Below are positions 24,473 through 33,584 of a stretch of DNA of 64,000 nucleotides, one piece after another (within the stretch, counting starts at the first letter, position 1; the number at the start of each line of letters is the position of its first letter). The DNA is from WAPX01 sp964622075. GTDB lineage: Archaea; Halobacteriota; Archaeoglobi; Archaeoglobales; Archaeoglobaceae. The stretch spans positions 7,804 to 71,803 of the forward strand of contig CAZUMR010000062.1 of assembly GCA_964622075.1 (NCBI GenBank). The letters run 5' to 3'. The position numbers and the translations under genes were made by a program. The notes below the pieces were generated by a model that saw nothing but the letters and a program-made list of their open reading frames with translations, had not been told where the DNA came from and ran no database searches.

Positions 24473-24781
24473 TCAGGTTTTTATCCTGTCCGGGTTAAAG
24501 CCCTTCTTCACAAGCAGCTCCTTAACTCTGTTGACGTGATTTCCCTGAAGTTCGATGGCACCGTTTTTCACAGTGCCACCGCAGGCAAGTTTCGACTTCA
24601 AAAACCGGGCAAGTTCTTCAAGGTTTATTTCCCCGCTATCGATCCCCTCTATAACCGTTACTTCCTTTCCGTACCTTCTCCTGTTAACCTTTATGACTAT
24701 CTGCTGCTGCTCCTTTGCTACCTCCTCACAAACACAGAGGTCCTTTGGAAGTCCGCAAATCGGACATATGTCCAGACTCAT
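24473..24781 (-). CDS. sui1: translation initiation factor aSUI1 (aIF1)
   Basis: Archaeal homologue of eIF1, which helps select the start codon on the small ribosomal subunit. The 102 residues include a zinc-binding N terminus (CPICGLPKDLCVC) and the SUI1 domain with VIEGIDSGEINLEELA and the basic C-terminal segment ELQGNHVNRVKELLVKKGF. Confidence 0.95.
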   Translation of the reverse strand: MSLDICPICGLPKDLCVCEEVAKEQQQIVIKVNRRRYGKEVTVIEGIDSGEINLEELARFLKSKLACGGTVKNGAIELQGNHVNRVKELLVKKGFNPDRIKT

Positions 24782-25044
24782 CCTCTGGTATTACCCCCTT
24801 TTTTCGCTAATAAGCTTTCGGGAATTATTAAAGTTTCGGTGTTGTTATCTGTTGTACTCACTTCCTCTCCACCCACACACAAGCAACCTCTTTTCTGTTA
24901 GCTTCCAGTTTTTAGCCCGGTTATTTATATTTTAACTCTCTTCAGGCGTTTCTGATTTAAGCAAACTCTGAGAAAACCACACTGGATGTATTAATTTAAA
25001 CATAGTAAACGCAAACTTTTTAATTCAAATACTGAACTCGGGGC

Positions 25045-25809
25045 ATGACTGGAAACTCTGAGGTAAATGTTATGATGAGCAAAACCCCGGATGGGTTCTC
25101 ACAAAATTCTGACAATAAGGAGCCTCTTATTAAGGTAACAGATCTCCGGAAGAAGTTTGGAAAATTTGAAGCTCTGAGAGGCCTTACATTTTCCGTTTAC
25201 AATGAGATTTACGCTTTGCTCGGGAGAAACGGTGCTGGTAAGAGTACGACTCTGAAAATTCTCGTGGGTCTTTTGAGGGCGAGTGGTGGCAGGGCTGAAA
25301 TTATGGGTGTGGATGTGAGTAACAGGGTGGAAACTCTGAAAAACGTGGGTTACGTTCCGGAAGATCCACTGCTGTTTCCAAATCTGACTGCTGAGGAGGT
25401 GCTCAGATACTCTGCAAGTCTCAGAGGTCTGAAAGGTTACGAGGAGTGGATGTACTACCTTCTTGAGTCTTTTTCTCTGAAGGGAAGCAAGGTCGTTGGT
25501 GGAATGTCAAAGGGTATGATTCAGAAACTGTGTGTTTGCGTGGCTTTTCTTCACAGACCAAAGGTTCTGATAATGGATGAACCAACAGCAAACATGGATC
25601 CAGAATCTCAGCACATCTTCAGGGAGCTCGTCAGGGAGACCGTTAAAGAGGGGGGCTGTGCCCTTATCTCCACCCACCAGCTTGAAGCTGTGGAGAAGTT
25701 CTGTAACAGGGCCGGAATAATATCTTCTGGAAGGATAGTGCTTGAAACAGAAGTCAGAGAGGGTCTGGAGGATGTATACCTCTCAGCCCTGAGAAAGGCT
25801 GAAGAATGA
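25045..25809 (+). CDS. ABC transporter ATP-binding subunit
   Basis: 254 residues. Walker A GRNGAGKSTT (about 72-81), a signature loop GGMSKGMIQK typical of ABC-2 exporters, Walker B VLIMDEPTANMDP and the switch His in STHQ. About 30 N-terminal residues are extra, low-complexity and Asn/Ser-rich; the real start could be inside. It pairs with the following permease. Confidence 0.93.
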   Translation: MTGNSEVNVMMSKTPDGFSQNSDNKEPLIKVTDLRKKFGKFEALRGLTFSVYNEIYALLGRNGAGKSTTLKILVGLLRASGGRAEIMGVDVSNRVETLKNVGYVPEDPLLFPNLTAEEVLRYSASLRGLKGYEEWMYYLLESFSLKGSKVVGGMSKGMIQKLCVCVAFLHRPKVLIMDEPTANMDPESQHIFRELVRETVKEGGCALISTHQLEAVEKFCNRAGIISSGRIVLETEVREGLEDVYLSALRKAEE

Positions 25810-25832
25810 TTGCGAATTGAAGGGGTGGTAAC

Positions 25833-27275
25833 GTGTCCCCTGAGATTATAACAGAAGTTGTTACAGCACTTAAAGCCTCAAAGATTTTAATTAAGAATTA
25901 TTTTTGTACATATAGAACAAATAAGCTGAGGTTCGTATTTCAGATTCTGATGTATCTTAACTTTCTGGCTGTTTTTCCACTCATGTTTATTCCAAAAAAG
26001 TTGCTTGTAGAGATGTACCAGGAAACTGTTCCGGTTCTGCTGAGGTACGCAGGTGTTTCCTCCTTACACTCTCTCGTTTACAAATTTTCTCCTATACTGG
26101 CTTTCTTTATGTTCTTGTACCTTGCCATGTCTTCAGACAGCATAAATCTCAGCGAAAGAGAGCTCTTTTTCGCAATACACCCTCTATCCCTATTCGAAAT
26201 ACTGTTTGCAAGGATTGTGTTTCAGGGTTTTATCCTGATGTCACTAATGATCATCTACTTCGCCGTATTTTACCTTGCAACCTACATAGCAGGATGCTTT
26301 CTCTCACCCATTTTGGCTTACATCGTTCTTATTACGTTAATGCTTACTCTAGGAATGCTAATCGAGGCTGGAAAGTTACTTCGCCTGAGATGGGTCTGGA
26401 TAGCATTTTCAGCCCTTTCAGTACTGGATTACCTTTCAAAGAAACTGACTGTTTCTCTCCTTGTTTATTATCCTCTTGTCTCCATACTTAACTCATACAC
26501 AAACCTGAACGTTTTTCCAGCATTCTTCGAGTTTCTCGCAGTATTCGCATTCTTTTACTTTGTAACCAATAGAGCAAAACCTGAATTTGAAATTGTCAGC
26601 GAAAAGACGAGGAAAACAAAAGACTCCAGAGAAGTTAGGAGTGTTGTAAGGATAACCCCATTCAGAAAAGTTCTGGTGGAACTTGAGAGAATGATACTGA
26701 AGTACGCACTTATTGGAATAATCGTTTCCACCATAGTAGCTTTCAGGTTTGGATACATTATAAGGGCGTACCTGAACGTTTACTGGAGCAAAATGATGTT
26801 TCTCTACCTTATAATGTTCTCTTCAAGTATAGTGGAAGCTGCTGCTGCACAGGAAGCATCTTTACTGTGGTTTTACAGGGTTGCGTGTAATGAGAGAGCT
26901 TACGCAGTAAGCTCGGTTCTCAGAGGTACTCTGATCGTTCTATGCATAGCAATACCATACGCAATTCTTGTTTCTCCAGTCATAGGAATCAAATCCATAA
27001 GTCTCGTTGCAGTTTCGCTGATTATTCCATCCTACTACTCTCTTGTCACAACTTACCTGTCCTCAAGGACTAAGATGAAGGTCACAAGACTTCTCCACAC
27101 GAAGAGGGAGCTTGAAGACATCAGATTCGCTCTTATAATGTTTGAAATACTCATTCTTGTGTTGCTTGCAGCTGTATTGTTCCTGCTACCAGAACTTTCA
27201 GTGATCTTCCTGATCTCAGTCGTTCTGTTTATTCCGGTAATAGAGAGGTGTGCAAGGAATGTGGAGGTGGTGTAA
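25833..27275 (+). CDS. ABC-2-type permease subunit
   Basis: 480-residue membrane protein with about 12 hydrophobic segments, transcribed 23 nt after the ATPase. GTG start with a GGGTGG site. It has no close named family that I recognise; the paired organisation and the ABC-2-like ATPase indicate an exporter, substrate unknown. A cytoplasmic Lys/Arg loop (about 245-280) divides the two halves. Confidence 0.8.
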   Translation: MSPEIITEVVTALKASKILIKNYFCTYRTNKLRFVFQILMYLNFLAVFPLMFIPKKLLVEMYQETVPVLLRYAGVSSLHSLVYKFSPILAFFMFLYLAMSSDSINLSERELFFAIHPLSLFEILFARIVFQGFILMSLMIIYFAVFYLATYIAGCFLSPILAYIVLITLMLTLGMLIEAGKLLRLRWVWIAFSALSVLDYLSKKLTVSLLVYYPLVSILNSYTNLNVFPAFFEFLAVFAFFYFVTNRAKPEFEIVSEKTRKTKDSREVRSVVRITPFRKVLVELERMILKYALIGIIVSTIVAFRFGYIIRAYLNVYWSKMMFLYLIMFSSSIVEAAAAQEASLLWFYRVACNERAYAVSSVLRGTLIVLCIAIPYAILVSPVIGIKSISLVAVSLIIPSYYSLVTTYLSSRTKMKVTRLLHTKRELEDIRFALIMFEILILVLLAAVLFLLPELSVIFLISVVLFIPVIERCARNVEVV

Positions 27276-27310
27276 CTCAAAATCTTGCCACTTTTTGGCT
27301 GCTTTTACAG

Positions 27311-27374
27311 CCTTTTATATATTCGCATAAAAATTTCTCAGATACATCCTGGAGAGAGAAAAGATTATATATTG
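27311..27374 (+). promoter_or_regulatory. two TATA-like elements ahead of glnA
   Basis: TTTATATATT at about 27311-27320 and TTATATATTG at about 27365-27374. The second is placed to start transcription about 15 nt before the glnA ATG. No GGAA-N6-TTCC NrpR operator is seen. Confidence 0.45.
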
Positions 27375-27413
27375 ATTCCCTATTCCTGCTGAAAAAATGG
27401 GAAAGGTGATGCA

Positions 27414-28865
27414 ATGTCTGAAGAGATAAATGAGGCAATAAAAATTCTTAAGGAGAACAACGTAAAGCAGGTGCTCTGCACTTTCTGTGATGTGAGGGGG
27501 TACATGCAGCAGTTCTCCATTCCCGCAAGGGAGTTTACGGATGGCAGTGGTTTTGATGGAATCGGTTTTGATGGATCTTCCATCAGGGGATTCAAGACGA
27601 TAGACCAGAGCGACATGGTCTGGAAGGCAGACCCGACGACAATAAAGATAATACCCTGGATTGACGATCCCGTTCAGAAGACTGCCATAATGTTCGGAGA
27701 CTGCTGTGAGGCATGGGGAGAGGAAGTGGCTGACTGCGATCCAAGAGGATTCGTAGCAAAGAACCTCCAGAAGAAGCTTGCAGACGAAGGAATGTCCGCA
27801 ATCTTTGGTCCTGAAATCGAGTTCTTCGTATTCGATTCTGCAGATCCGACAAAGCTTGCTTACGACCTCTGGGTCTCTCCAAACGGTGGAGATGGAGACA
27901 GCTGGGGTCCGCCAAGGGTAATGCCTGACAGCCCGGAGCTGACACCGGGTGGATTCGTTATAAGGCCAAAGGAGGGTTACTTCAGAGCCCCACCGGAGGA
28001 CACAACTGTGGAATACAGGAACGAGCTTGTTGACAACCTTGAGAAGCTTGGTGTGTACATCGAATACCACCACCATGAAGTTGCTACCGCTGGACAGGTG
28101 GAGCTGGACTTCAAGCCAAAGCAGCTTGTCGAGGTTGGAGATGCGTTCTACCTCTACAAGTTCGCTGCAAAGAACATAGCTGCAATGTACGGCATGATTG
28201 CCACATTCATGCCAAAGCCACTGTATCTGGATAACGCGAGCGGTATGCACACACACCAGTCCCTCTGGAAGGGCGAGCCGTTCAAGGGAGAGGCACTCTT
28301 CGCAGATCCAGATGACGAGTTCATGCTCAGCCAGACCGGAAGGTATTACATCGGTGGTTTGCTTGAGCACGCAAAGGCTCTGACAGCTCTCTGTGCACCA
28401 ACAGTAAACTCCTACAAGAGGCTCGTGCCGGGATTTGAAGCACCAATATACATCTGCTGGAGCCCGAGAAACAGATCTGCCCTTGTAAGAGTTCCAATGT
28501 ACCTCAAGAAGCCAGAGGCCATAAGGTGTGAGTACAGAGGTGCTGACCCGAGCTGCAACCCGTACCTCGCATTCTCAGCAATGCTTGCTGCTGGACTTGA
28601 CGGCATAAAGAAGAAGATCGATCCCGGCGATCCGCTGATGAAAGACGTTTACGAGCTGAGCGAGAAGGAGAAGAGGGAGTTTGGAGTTGGTGAGCTGCCA
28701 ACAACCCTCAGGGACGCAATAGAGTGCCTGCAGAGCGATGAGGTTATACAGAAGGTTCTCGGAAGCCACATATACGACGCTTTCGTTGACATAAAGATAA
28801 ACGAGTGGAACCAGTACTGCCTCTACGTAACTCCGTGGGAGTTTATGAAGTACCTTGACATCTAA
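27414..28865 (+). CDS. glnA: glutamine synthetase type I
   Basis: Ammonia assimilation: glutamate plus NH3 and ATP to glutamine. 483 residues with GFDGSSIRGF near the N terminus, metal-binding segment FGPEIEFFVF, AGQVELDFKP, the ATP loop KPLYLDNASGMHTHQSLWK and the NRSALVRVP flap. The C-terminal adenylylation-type Tyr loop is not obvious, so this is of the non-adenylylated GSI-alpha sort. GGTGATGCA precedes the ATG. Confidence 0.97.
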   Translation: MSEEINEAIKILKENNVKQVLCTFCDVRGYMQQFSIPAREFTDGSGFDGIGFDGSSIRGFKTIDQSDMVWKADPTTIKIIPWIDDPVQKTAIMFGDCCEAWGEEVADCDPRGFVAKNLQKKLADEGMSAIFGPEIEFFVFDSADPTKLAYDLWVSPNGGDGDSWGPPRVMPDSPELTPGGFVIRPKEGYFRAPPEDTTVEYRNELVDNLEKLGVYIEYHHHEVATAGQVELDFKPKQLVEVGDAFYLYKFAAKNIAAMYGMIATFMPKPLYLDNASGMHTHQSLWKGEPFKGEALFADPDDEFMLSQTGRYYIGGLLEHAKALTALCAPTVNSYKRLVPGFEAPIYICWSPRNRSALVRVPMYLKKPEAIRCEYRGADPSCNPYLAFSAMLAAGLDGIKKKIDPGDPLMKDVYELSEKEKREFGVGELPTTLRDAIECLQSDEVIQKVLGSHIYDAFVDIKINEWNQYCLYVTPWEFMKYLDI

Positions 28866-28935
28866 TCTTTTCTCTTTTTGTTTTTATGGATTCTGATTAA
28901 GTTTTATACTTGCATGCAGTTTATTTGTGCATGAC

Positions 28936-28963
28936 TGTTGGTAGAAGATTGTTGGTAGAGGAG
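28936..28963. repeat. 14-bp near-tandem duplication
   Basis: TGTTGGTAGA recurs at 28936 and 28950 with a 14-nt period, in the glnA-psmB spacer. A 5-bp hairpin AAGCC-TTGT-GGCTT follows around 29029-29042. Confidence 0.75.
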
Positions 28964-29099
28964 AGAGCAAAACATCAGGTTCTGACAGAAAAGTTTAAAA
29001 GGTGGCAATCGTACTATCTTAAGCCTTAAGCCTTGTGGCTTTTCTAGGATAGCCAGTCACTCACACCTTTCAGCAATTCGTATGGAAAGAGGTGAAACG

Positions 29100-29762
29100 A
29101 TGTTTGGAATGGAGGGTATGAACCAGATGTACGGGGACATGGTGTTCAAGGGAACGACGACTGTAGGACTGATATGTAGGGATGGTGTCGTGCTCGCAAC
29201 GGAGAAGAGGGCAACAATGGGAAACTACATAGCAAGCAGGAGAGCCAAGAAAATCTACCAGATCGCCGACAGGGTTGCCATGACCACGGCTGGGAGTGTA
29301 GGAGATGCTCAGTTCCTTGCAAGACTCATAAAGGTAGAAAACAACCTCTACGAGATCAGGAAAGAGGAGAAGCCAACTGTCAGGGCAATAGCAACGATGA
29401 TATCCAACCTTCTGAACTCTTACAGGTACTTCCCGTATCTCGTCCAGCTGCTCATAGGAGGCGTTGATAAGAGGGGACCAAGCATATACTCCATAGACCC
29501 GATTGGTGGTGCCATTGAGGAGAAGGACATAGTTGCCACCGGCTCTGGAAGTCCCACAGCTTACGGAGTTCTTGAGGACAGGTACAGCAGAGACATGAGC
29601 GTTGATGAGGGTGTGGAGATAGCTGTTAGAGCCATAGCATCCGCCATGAAGAGAGACTCCGCCTCGGGTGATGGTATAGATGTTGTTAAGATTACGGAAA
29701 AGGAGTACGTTCAGCTTGAAGCTGAAGAGGTTGATGAGATAATCAGGAAGTTCAGAAAGTAA
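29100..29762 (+). CDS. psmB: proteasome beta subunit
   Basis: Catalytic subunit of the 20S proteasome. The precursor has an 18-residue propeptide ending in Gly18, and Thr19 of FKG|TTTVGL would become the N-terminal nucleophile. Lys and Asp partners are seen in VLATEKRATMG and downstream Gly-rich SAGSVGD-like GSVGDAQF. ATG 29100 after GAGGTGA is preferred over 29082. The neighbour fttA is a conserved archaeal partner location. Confidence 0.95.
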   Translation: MFGMEGMNQMYGDMVFKGTTTVGLICRDGVVLATEKRATMGNYIASRRAKKIYQIADRVAMTTAGSVGDAQFLARLIKVENNLYEIRKEEKPTVRAIATMISNLLNSYRYFPYLVQLLIGGVDKRGPSIYSIDPIGGAIEEKDIVATGSGSPTAYGVLEDRYSRDMSVDEGVEIAVRAIASAMKRDSASGDGIDVVKITEKEYVQLEAEEVDEIIRKFRK

Positions 29763-29827
29763 CTTTCTGTTCTGTTTTTGCTTTTTGAAATAATTCCAGT
29801 TCTTACTCTGGAGCAGAGGGTGATGCG

Positions 29828-31732
29828 ATGCCGAGTAGACTCGATGAGCTAAAGAAGAAAGTAAAGGCTCTGATTCCAAAAAATGTCAAGGTGAAGAACG
29901 TTGACATAGAGGGGCCGGTTGTAGTCATTTACGTCGAAAATCCTCAGGAATTCGCTGAGAGTGGAGACATAATAAAGATGCTCGCAAAGGATCTGAGAAA
30001 GAGAATAACCGTGAGGCCAGATCCAAAGAGCTTGAAGCCACCGGAAGAGGCAAAGGAGATAATAAAGCAGATAGTTCCGGAAGATGCAAAGATAACGAAC
30101 TTCTTCTTTGATGAGGAAAATGGAGAGGTCATAATAGAAGCAGAGAAACCGGGAGTCGTAATTGGAAAGCAGGGTTCAACTCTCAGGGAAATAATGAAGG
30201 CAGTTGGCTGGAGTCCAAAGCCAGTAAGAACTCCTCCGATAAAGTCCAAGACTATAGAGGACATAAGAAACTATCTGCTCAGTGTAAAAGAGGAGAGAAG
30301 GAAAATTCTGAGAAAAATTGGTGAAAGAATACACAGGGGATGCCTGTATGATGACAAGTGGGTCAGAGTTACGTTTCTTGGAGGGGCGAGAGAAGTTGGA
30401 AGAAGCTGTTACCTCCTTAACACGCCTGAGAGCAGGATAATGATTGACTGTGGTGTAAATGTCAGCAACATTCAGATGTCCCCGTACTTCTACGTGCCGG
30501 AAGTTCAGCCTTTGAGTGACATAGATGCCATAGTTATAACCCACGCTCACCTTGACCACTGCGGGCTTGTGCCCCTGCTTTACAGGTACGGTTACAAGGG
30601 GCCAATATACCTTACAGCCCCAACGAGAGATCTGATGGTTCTGCTTCAGAAGGACTTCATAGAGGTGTCCGAGAGGGAAGGTATAAAGCCACCTTATGGG
30701 AGCAGAGACATAAGAGAGGCTTTGAAGCACACGATAACCCTCGATTACGGAGTGGTTACGGACATAAGTCCTGATGTTAGGCTGACATTTTACAACGCCG
30801 GACACATTCTCGGTTCTGCAATTGCGCACTTCCACGTTGGTGAGGGGCTGTATAACATAGCGTTCACGGGTGACTTCAAGTTCGAGAGAACGAGGCTGTT
30901 TGATAAGGCTTCCACAAACTTTCCTCGCCTGGAAGCGCTGGTTATGGAGGCTACATACGGTGGAAGTCAGGACGTTCAGCCTTCAAGAAAGGAGGCTGAG
31001 GAGAGGCTCATAGCAGTGATAAACGAGACCATAAAAAGAGGAGGAAAGGTTCTCATACCGACTTTCGCCGTCGGTAGAAGTCAGGAAGTCATGATAGTTC
31101 TGGAAGAGGCCATAAGGGAAAAGAAGCTTGAAAGAGAGGTAACTGTTTATCTTGACGGAATGATTCACGAGGCCACTGCAATCCACACCGCATATCCAGA
31201 ATACCTGAACTCGCACCTCAGAGATCTGATATTCCATCAGGGCCTGAATCCGTTCATAAGTGACAGCTTCGTAAACGTAGACTCTCAGAGCAAGAGAGAG
31301 GAAGTAATAAACGATCCATCTCCCTCAGTCATACTTGCCACATCGGGAATGCTGAACGGCGGGCCAGTAATGGAATACTTCAGATTTCTTGCTGAAGATG
31401 AGAGAAACACGATAATATTCGTTGGTTATCAGGCTGAGGGTACGCTTGGCAGGAGGATACAGAAAGGATGGAAGGAAGTTCCCTTTAACGTCGATGGGAG
31501 GAGGGAAGTTGTTAAGGTGAACATGCAGGTGGAGACTGTTGATGGATTCTCAGGCCATTCTGACAGGAGACAGCTTATGGGATACGTTAAAGCTCTGAGC
31601 TCAAAGCCGGAGAAGGTCGTTACCATACATGGTGAGGAGAGCAAGTGCGTTGACCTCGCTTCAAGCATATACAAGGCCTACAGAATAGAAACGAGAGCAC
31701 CACACAACCTTGAAACTATTAGGTTTATCTGA
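29828..31732 (+). CDS. fttA: transcription termination factor FttA (aCPSF1)
   Basis: Archaeal homologue of CPSF73; cleaves nascent RNA and ends transcription. 634 residues: two KH-like RNA-binding domains (1 to about 150, with GVVIGKQGSTLREI), then a metallo-beta-lactamase core with THAHLDHCG (zinc site, residues 238-245), and a beta-CASP domain (FAVGRSQE, then ASSGM-like LATSGMLNGGPVMEY and FSGHSDRRQL). The catalytic His/Asp set is intact. The strong conservation and psmB linkage are typical. Confidence 0.95.
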   Translation: MPSRLDELKKKVKALIPKNVKVKNVDIEGPVVVIYVENPQEFAESGDIIKMLAKDLRKRITVRPDPKSLKPPEEAKEIIKQIVPEDAKITNFFFDEENGEVIIEAEKPGVVIGKQGSTLREIMKAVGWSPKPVRTPPIKSKTIEDIRNYLLSVKEERRKILRKIGERIHRGCLYDDKWVRVTFLGGAREVGRSCYLLNTPESRIMIDCGVNVSNIQMSPYFYVPEVQPLSDIDAIVITHAHLDHCGLVPLLYRYGYKGPIYLTAPTRDLMVLLQKDFIEVSEREGIKPPYGSRDIREALKHTITLDYGVVTDISPDVRLTFYNAGHILGSAIAHFHVGEGLYNIAFTGDFKFERTRLFDKASTNFPRLEALVMEATYGGSQDVQPSRKEAEERLIAVINETIKRGGKVLIPTFAVGRSQEVMIVLEEAIREKKLEREVTVYLDGMIHEATAIHTAYPEYLNSHLRDLIFHQGLNPFISDSFVNVDSQSKREEVINDPSPSVILATSGMLNGGPVMEYFRFLAEDERNTIIFVGYQAEGTLGRRIQKGWKEVPFNVDGRREVVKVNMQVETVDGFSGHSDRRQLMGYVKALSSKPEKVVTIHGEESKCVDLASSIYKAYRIETRAPHNLETIRFI

Positions 31733-31743
31733 TTTTTAGTTTT

Positions 31744-31757
31744 ACAGCTGACAGCTG
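31744..31757. repeat. 7-bp perfect tandem duplication
   Basis: ACAGCTG is repeated head to tail between fttA and mobB. Confidence 0.7.
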
Positions 31758-31821
31758 AATGTGGAGAGTGCAGAGGGTAAATGCTGAGGGTAATGATGGG
31801 GTAATGATGCAGAGTGGTGGG

Positions 31822-32280
31822 ATGGTTAGAGTTCTGGCAGTATCGGGTAACTCAAACACAGGAAAGACGACTCTGCTGGAAGCCTTAGTCAGGGAGATGA
31901 AGAAAAGAGGACTTAAAGTGTTCGTTGTCAAGCATGGCAGGCACTTCAGCTGGTCTGGAGGCAATGGGAGCAAGGATACGGAGAGACTCTGGAATTCAGG
32001 GGCGGAAGTAGCCTTTCTTTCTGAGGGTTTCACGTACATCGCTCTGAGGAGAGAATTTGAGCTGGAGGAGTTCGTAGAATTGATAAGCGAGATATGCGGC
32101 GTGGATGTTATTTTGCTGGAGGGTTTCAGAAAAAAGAAGGTGAGAAAAATAGTAATTCTCGATGAAAAATCGAGGGTTGAAGATTTTGAAGGGGAAATTC
32201 TGATGGTTCTGAGGAAGGAGGACGTTCTCTCGGGGAGGGTTGATGCGGGCAAAATCGTAGATAGGATTCTTCGAGGGTAA
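31822..32280 (+). CDS. mobB: MobB-type molybdopterin-guanine dinucleotide protein
   Basis: GTP-binding P-loop protein that assists attachment of GMP to molybdopterin; needed for the dinucleotide cofactor of enzymes such as the formylmethanofuran dehydrogenase B subunit in this window. Walker A GNSNTGKTTLL is about 10 residues in, followed by KHGRHFSW (His motif) and ILLEGFRK. 152 residues. The start is uncertain: ATG 31804, 31807 or 31822. Confidence 0.85.
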   Translation: MVRVLAVSGNSNTGKTTLLEALVREMKKRGLKVFVVKHGRHFSWSGGNGSKDTERLWNSGAEVAFLSEGFTYIALRREFELEEFVELISEICGVDVILLEGFRKKKVRKIVILDEKSRVEDFEGEILMVLRKEDVLSGRVDAGKIVDRILRG

Positions 32281-32315
32281 ATTTAATATTGCTCGTGTTT
32301 GAGTTGGCTTAGAGT

Positions 32316-32388
32316 GCCGCCGTGGCTTAGCTGGCAGAGCGGGTGATTCGTAATCACCAGGTCCCGGGTTCAAATCCCGGCGGCGGCT
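32316..32388 (+). tRNA. tRNA-Thr(CGT)
   Basis: Acceptor GCCGCCG pairs with CGGCGGC; anticodon stem GGTGA/TCACC with loop TTCGTAA gives anticodon CGT; T arm CCGGG-TTCAAAT-CCCGG. No intron and no encoded CCA. A TATA-like AAATTTAATATT lies about 30 bp upstream. It is the left border of a small accessory patch. Confidence 0.95.
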
Positions 32389-32406
32389 TGGTTTTTGATT
32401 TTTGTC

Positions 32407-32420
32407 AACAAAATTTTGTT
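32407..32420. repeat. 14-bp perfect palindrome downstream of tRNA-Thr
   Basis: AACAAAATTTTGTT is self-complementary and lies between tRNA-Thr and the convergent DCD-like gene. It may act as a terminator for either transcript. Confidence 0.6.
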
Positions 32421-32453
32421 AATAAATTGATTTCATCAAAATAAAATACTTGT

Positions 32454-32957
32454 TTACCGACCTTTCTTATTTGATGGAAGCCCCATAATTCCTGTAGTTT
32501 TATCGAGCCATCTGACAGCCCATACAAAGTCCCTCATCTTTGCACAGAATTTCGCTTTGAGAACATCGAGGTCTACCTCCCTATCAGCAGGATGCTTTTT
32601 CTGTGACATCAGGCATTCTTCAATCCTGTGAGCCAGCCTGTGTATTTCTTCGTCAAGACTTCTTACATTACTCAGAATATTTTCGGGTAGAACAGGTTTT
32701 GGCTGAGGCGTTGCAATCTCCACACCCCTTTCCTCCAGCGTTTTGAGAATTTCCTCACCCTCTCTGTCTGAAAATTTGTACTTCTCAATCAAATAAAGAA
32801 TTGCTTGACTTGCGTTGGTTAGCTTGAATATCCTGTTCCAGCTAACCCTCACCTGCCACCTGAACATCCCATTCCAGGCGTTGGGCTCTATAAGCCCGGC
32901 ATCTGTTTCTGCTGTAAATGGGCCGTAAAGAATATCGAGACCGGTGTTATGGCTCAA
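32454..32957 (-). pseudogene. N-terminally truncated DCD-like domain gene
   Basis: The 167-residue reading frame begins at a weak TTG. LDILYGPFTAETDAGL and AWNGMFRWQVRV resemble the LYGPFxA...AWxGxFPxQVRV strands of DCD (development and cell death) domain proteins; the first part of that domain is missing. Upstream the frame stays open for about 31 more codons with sensible residues (CRVEIDCKQPFRVIPLL) but no ATG, GTG or TTG before a TAA near 33064. A helical Lys/Glu-rich tail follows (about 60-165). The gene is therefore either truncated or starts at an unusual codon; function unknown. Confidence 0.5.
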
Positions 32958-33102
32958 TTCACACCATGCTATCTGTTCGGTGATGAACTTCAGTTTAAGA
33001 AGGGGGATTACCCTGAAAGGTTGCTTGCAGTCTATTTCTACTCGGCAAAGTTTTAAATTTTCTTAATATGGATAGAGAAGCTAAAAGTAATAAAAAGGAG
33101 AG

Positions 33103-33339
33103 TTGAAAAGACTGAACAGCAGGATAGAGCTTATAGAAGCGGTGTTAATTCAGGAGGAAGAGGTTAGCGAAGAAGAAATTGAAGAACTCGACAGACTTGC
33201 TAATGAGATGAGAAAAGATGGTTCCATGGAAAAACTTAAAGCTGAGCTTGATTTATCTGAGTTCTTGACCATACAAGGGTTGCAAAAGCGATTAAGGATT
33301 TGCCAAAAGCCCACAGGGTCAGACTGTCTGAATTTATAG
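33103..33339 (+). CDS. RelB-like antitoxin remnant
   Basis: 78-residue frame. The first 55 residues are acidic helices (EEEVSEEEIEELDRLANEM, then EKLKAELDLSEF) like antitoxins of archaeal RelBE pairs. From about residue 56 the frame runs into the toxin region in the wrong phase, so the native C terminus has been lost, probably through a deletion at the antitoxin-toxin junction. Starts at a TTG after GGAG. Confidence 0.5.
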   Translation: MKRLNSRIELIEAVLIQEEEVSEEEIEELDRLANEMRKDGSMEKLKAELDLSEFLTIQGLQKRLRICQKPTGSDCLNL

Positions 33340-33584
33340 ATGCTTATAGATGCTCTTAAGAATAATCTCATTTCCTTCAAAAAAATTTGATATAAAAAAA
33401 GCTTAAAGGGCAGAAAGATAGATTTAGGGTTCGCCTGGGTGATTTCAGGTTGATTTACGAAGTTGACAATAAAGAGAGGCTCGTTATGCTTTTGAAGGAT
33501 AGAGAAGGAAGCAAGAAAAGTGAAGGAGTGTACAAAAAAATGCACGAGAAATTAATGAAAATTCTGACGAGGTATGACGGATGA
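33267..33584 (+). pseudogene. frameshifted RelE/ParE-type toxin
   Basis: Read across frames this region gives RVAKAIKDLPKAHRVRLSEF, then ALKNNLISF, then GQKDRFRVRLGDFRLIYEVD and VMLLKDREG: the order of a RelE toxin. The frame is broken after SEFIDA by a perfect 10-bp tandem duplication (TATAGATGCT at 33335-33344 and 33345-33354), again near two A7 tracts (about 33379 and 33394), and there is no start codon upstream in frame. The last part overlaps the next gene by ATGA. A dead toxin is most likely; sequencing error at two sites is the alternative. Confidence 0.75.
33335..33354. repeat. 10-bp perfect tandem duplication inside the toxin
   Basis: TATAGATGCT occurs twice head to tail and shifts the toxin frame by +1. 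Removing one copy restores the RelE reading across this point. Confidence 0.9.

Noticed and set aside
27275..27413. NrpR nitrogen operator before glnA
   Set aside because: The GGAA-N6-TTCC motif is absent.
27315..28370. Long antisense frame of 351 codons opposite glnA
   Set aside because: It is a shadow of the highly conserved glutamine synthetase, has Cys/His-rich and unlike-protein composition, and lacks any recognisable domain or ribosome site.
30176..30835. 219-codon frame antisense to fttA
   Set aside because: Shadow of the FttA gene with improbable composition.
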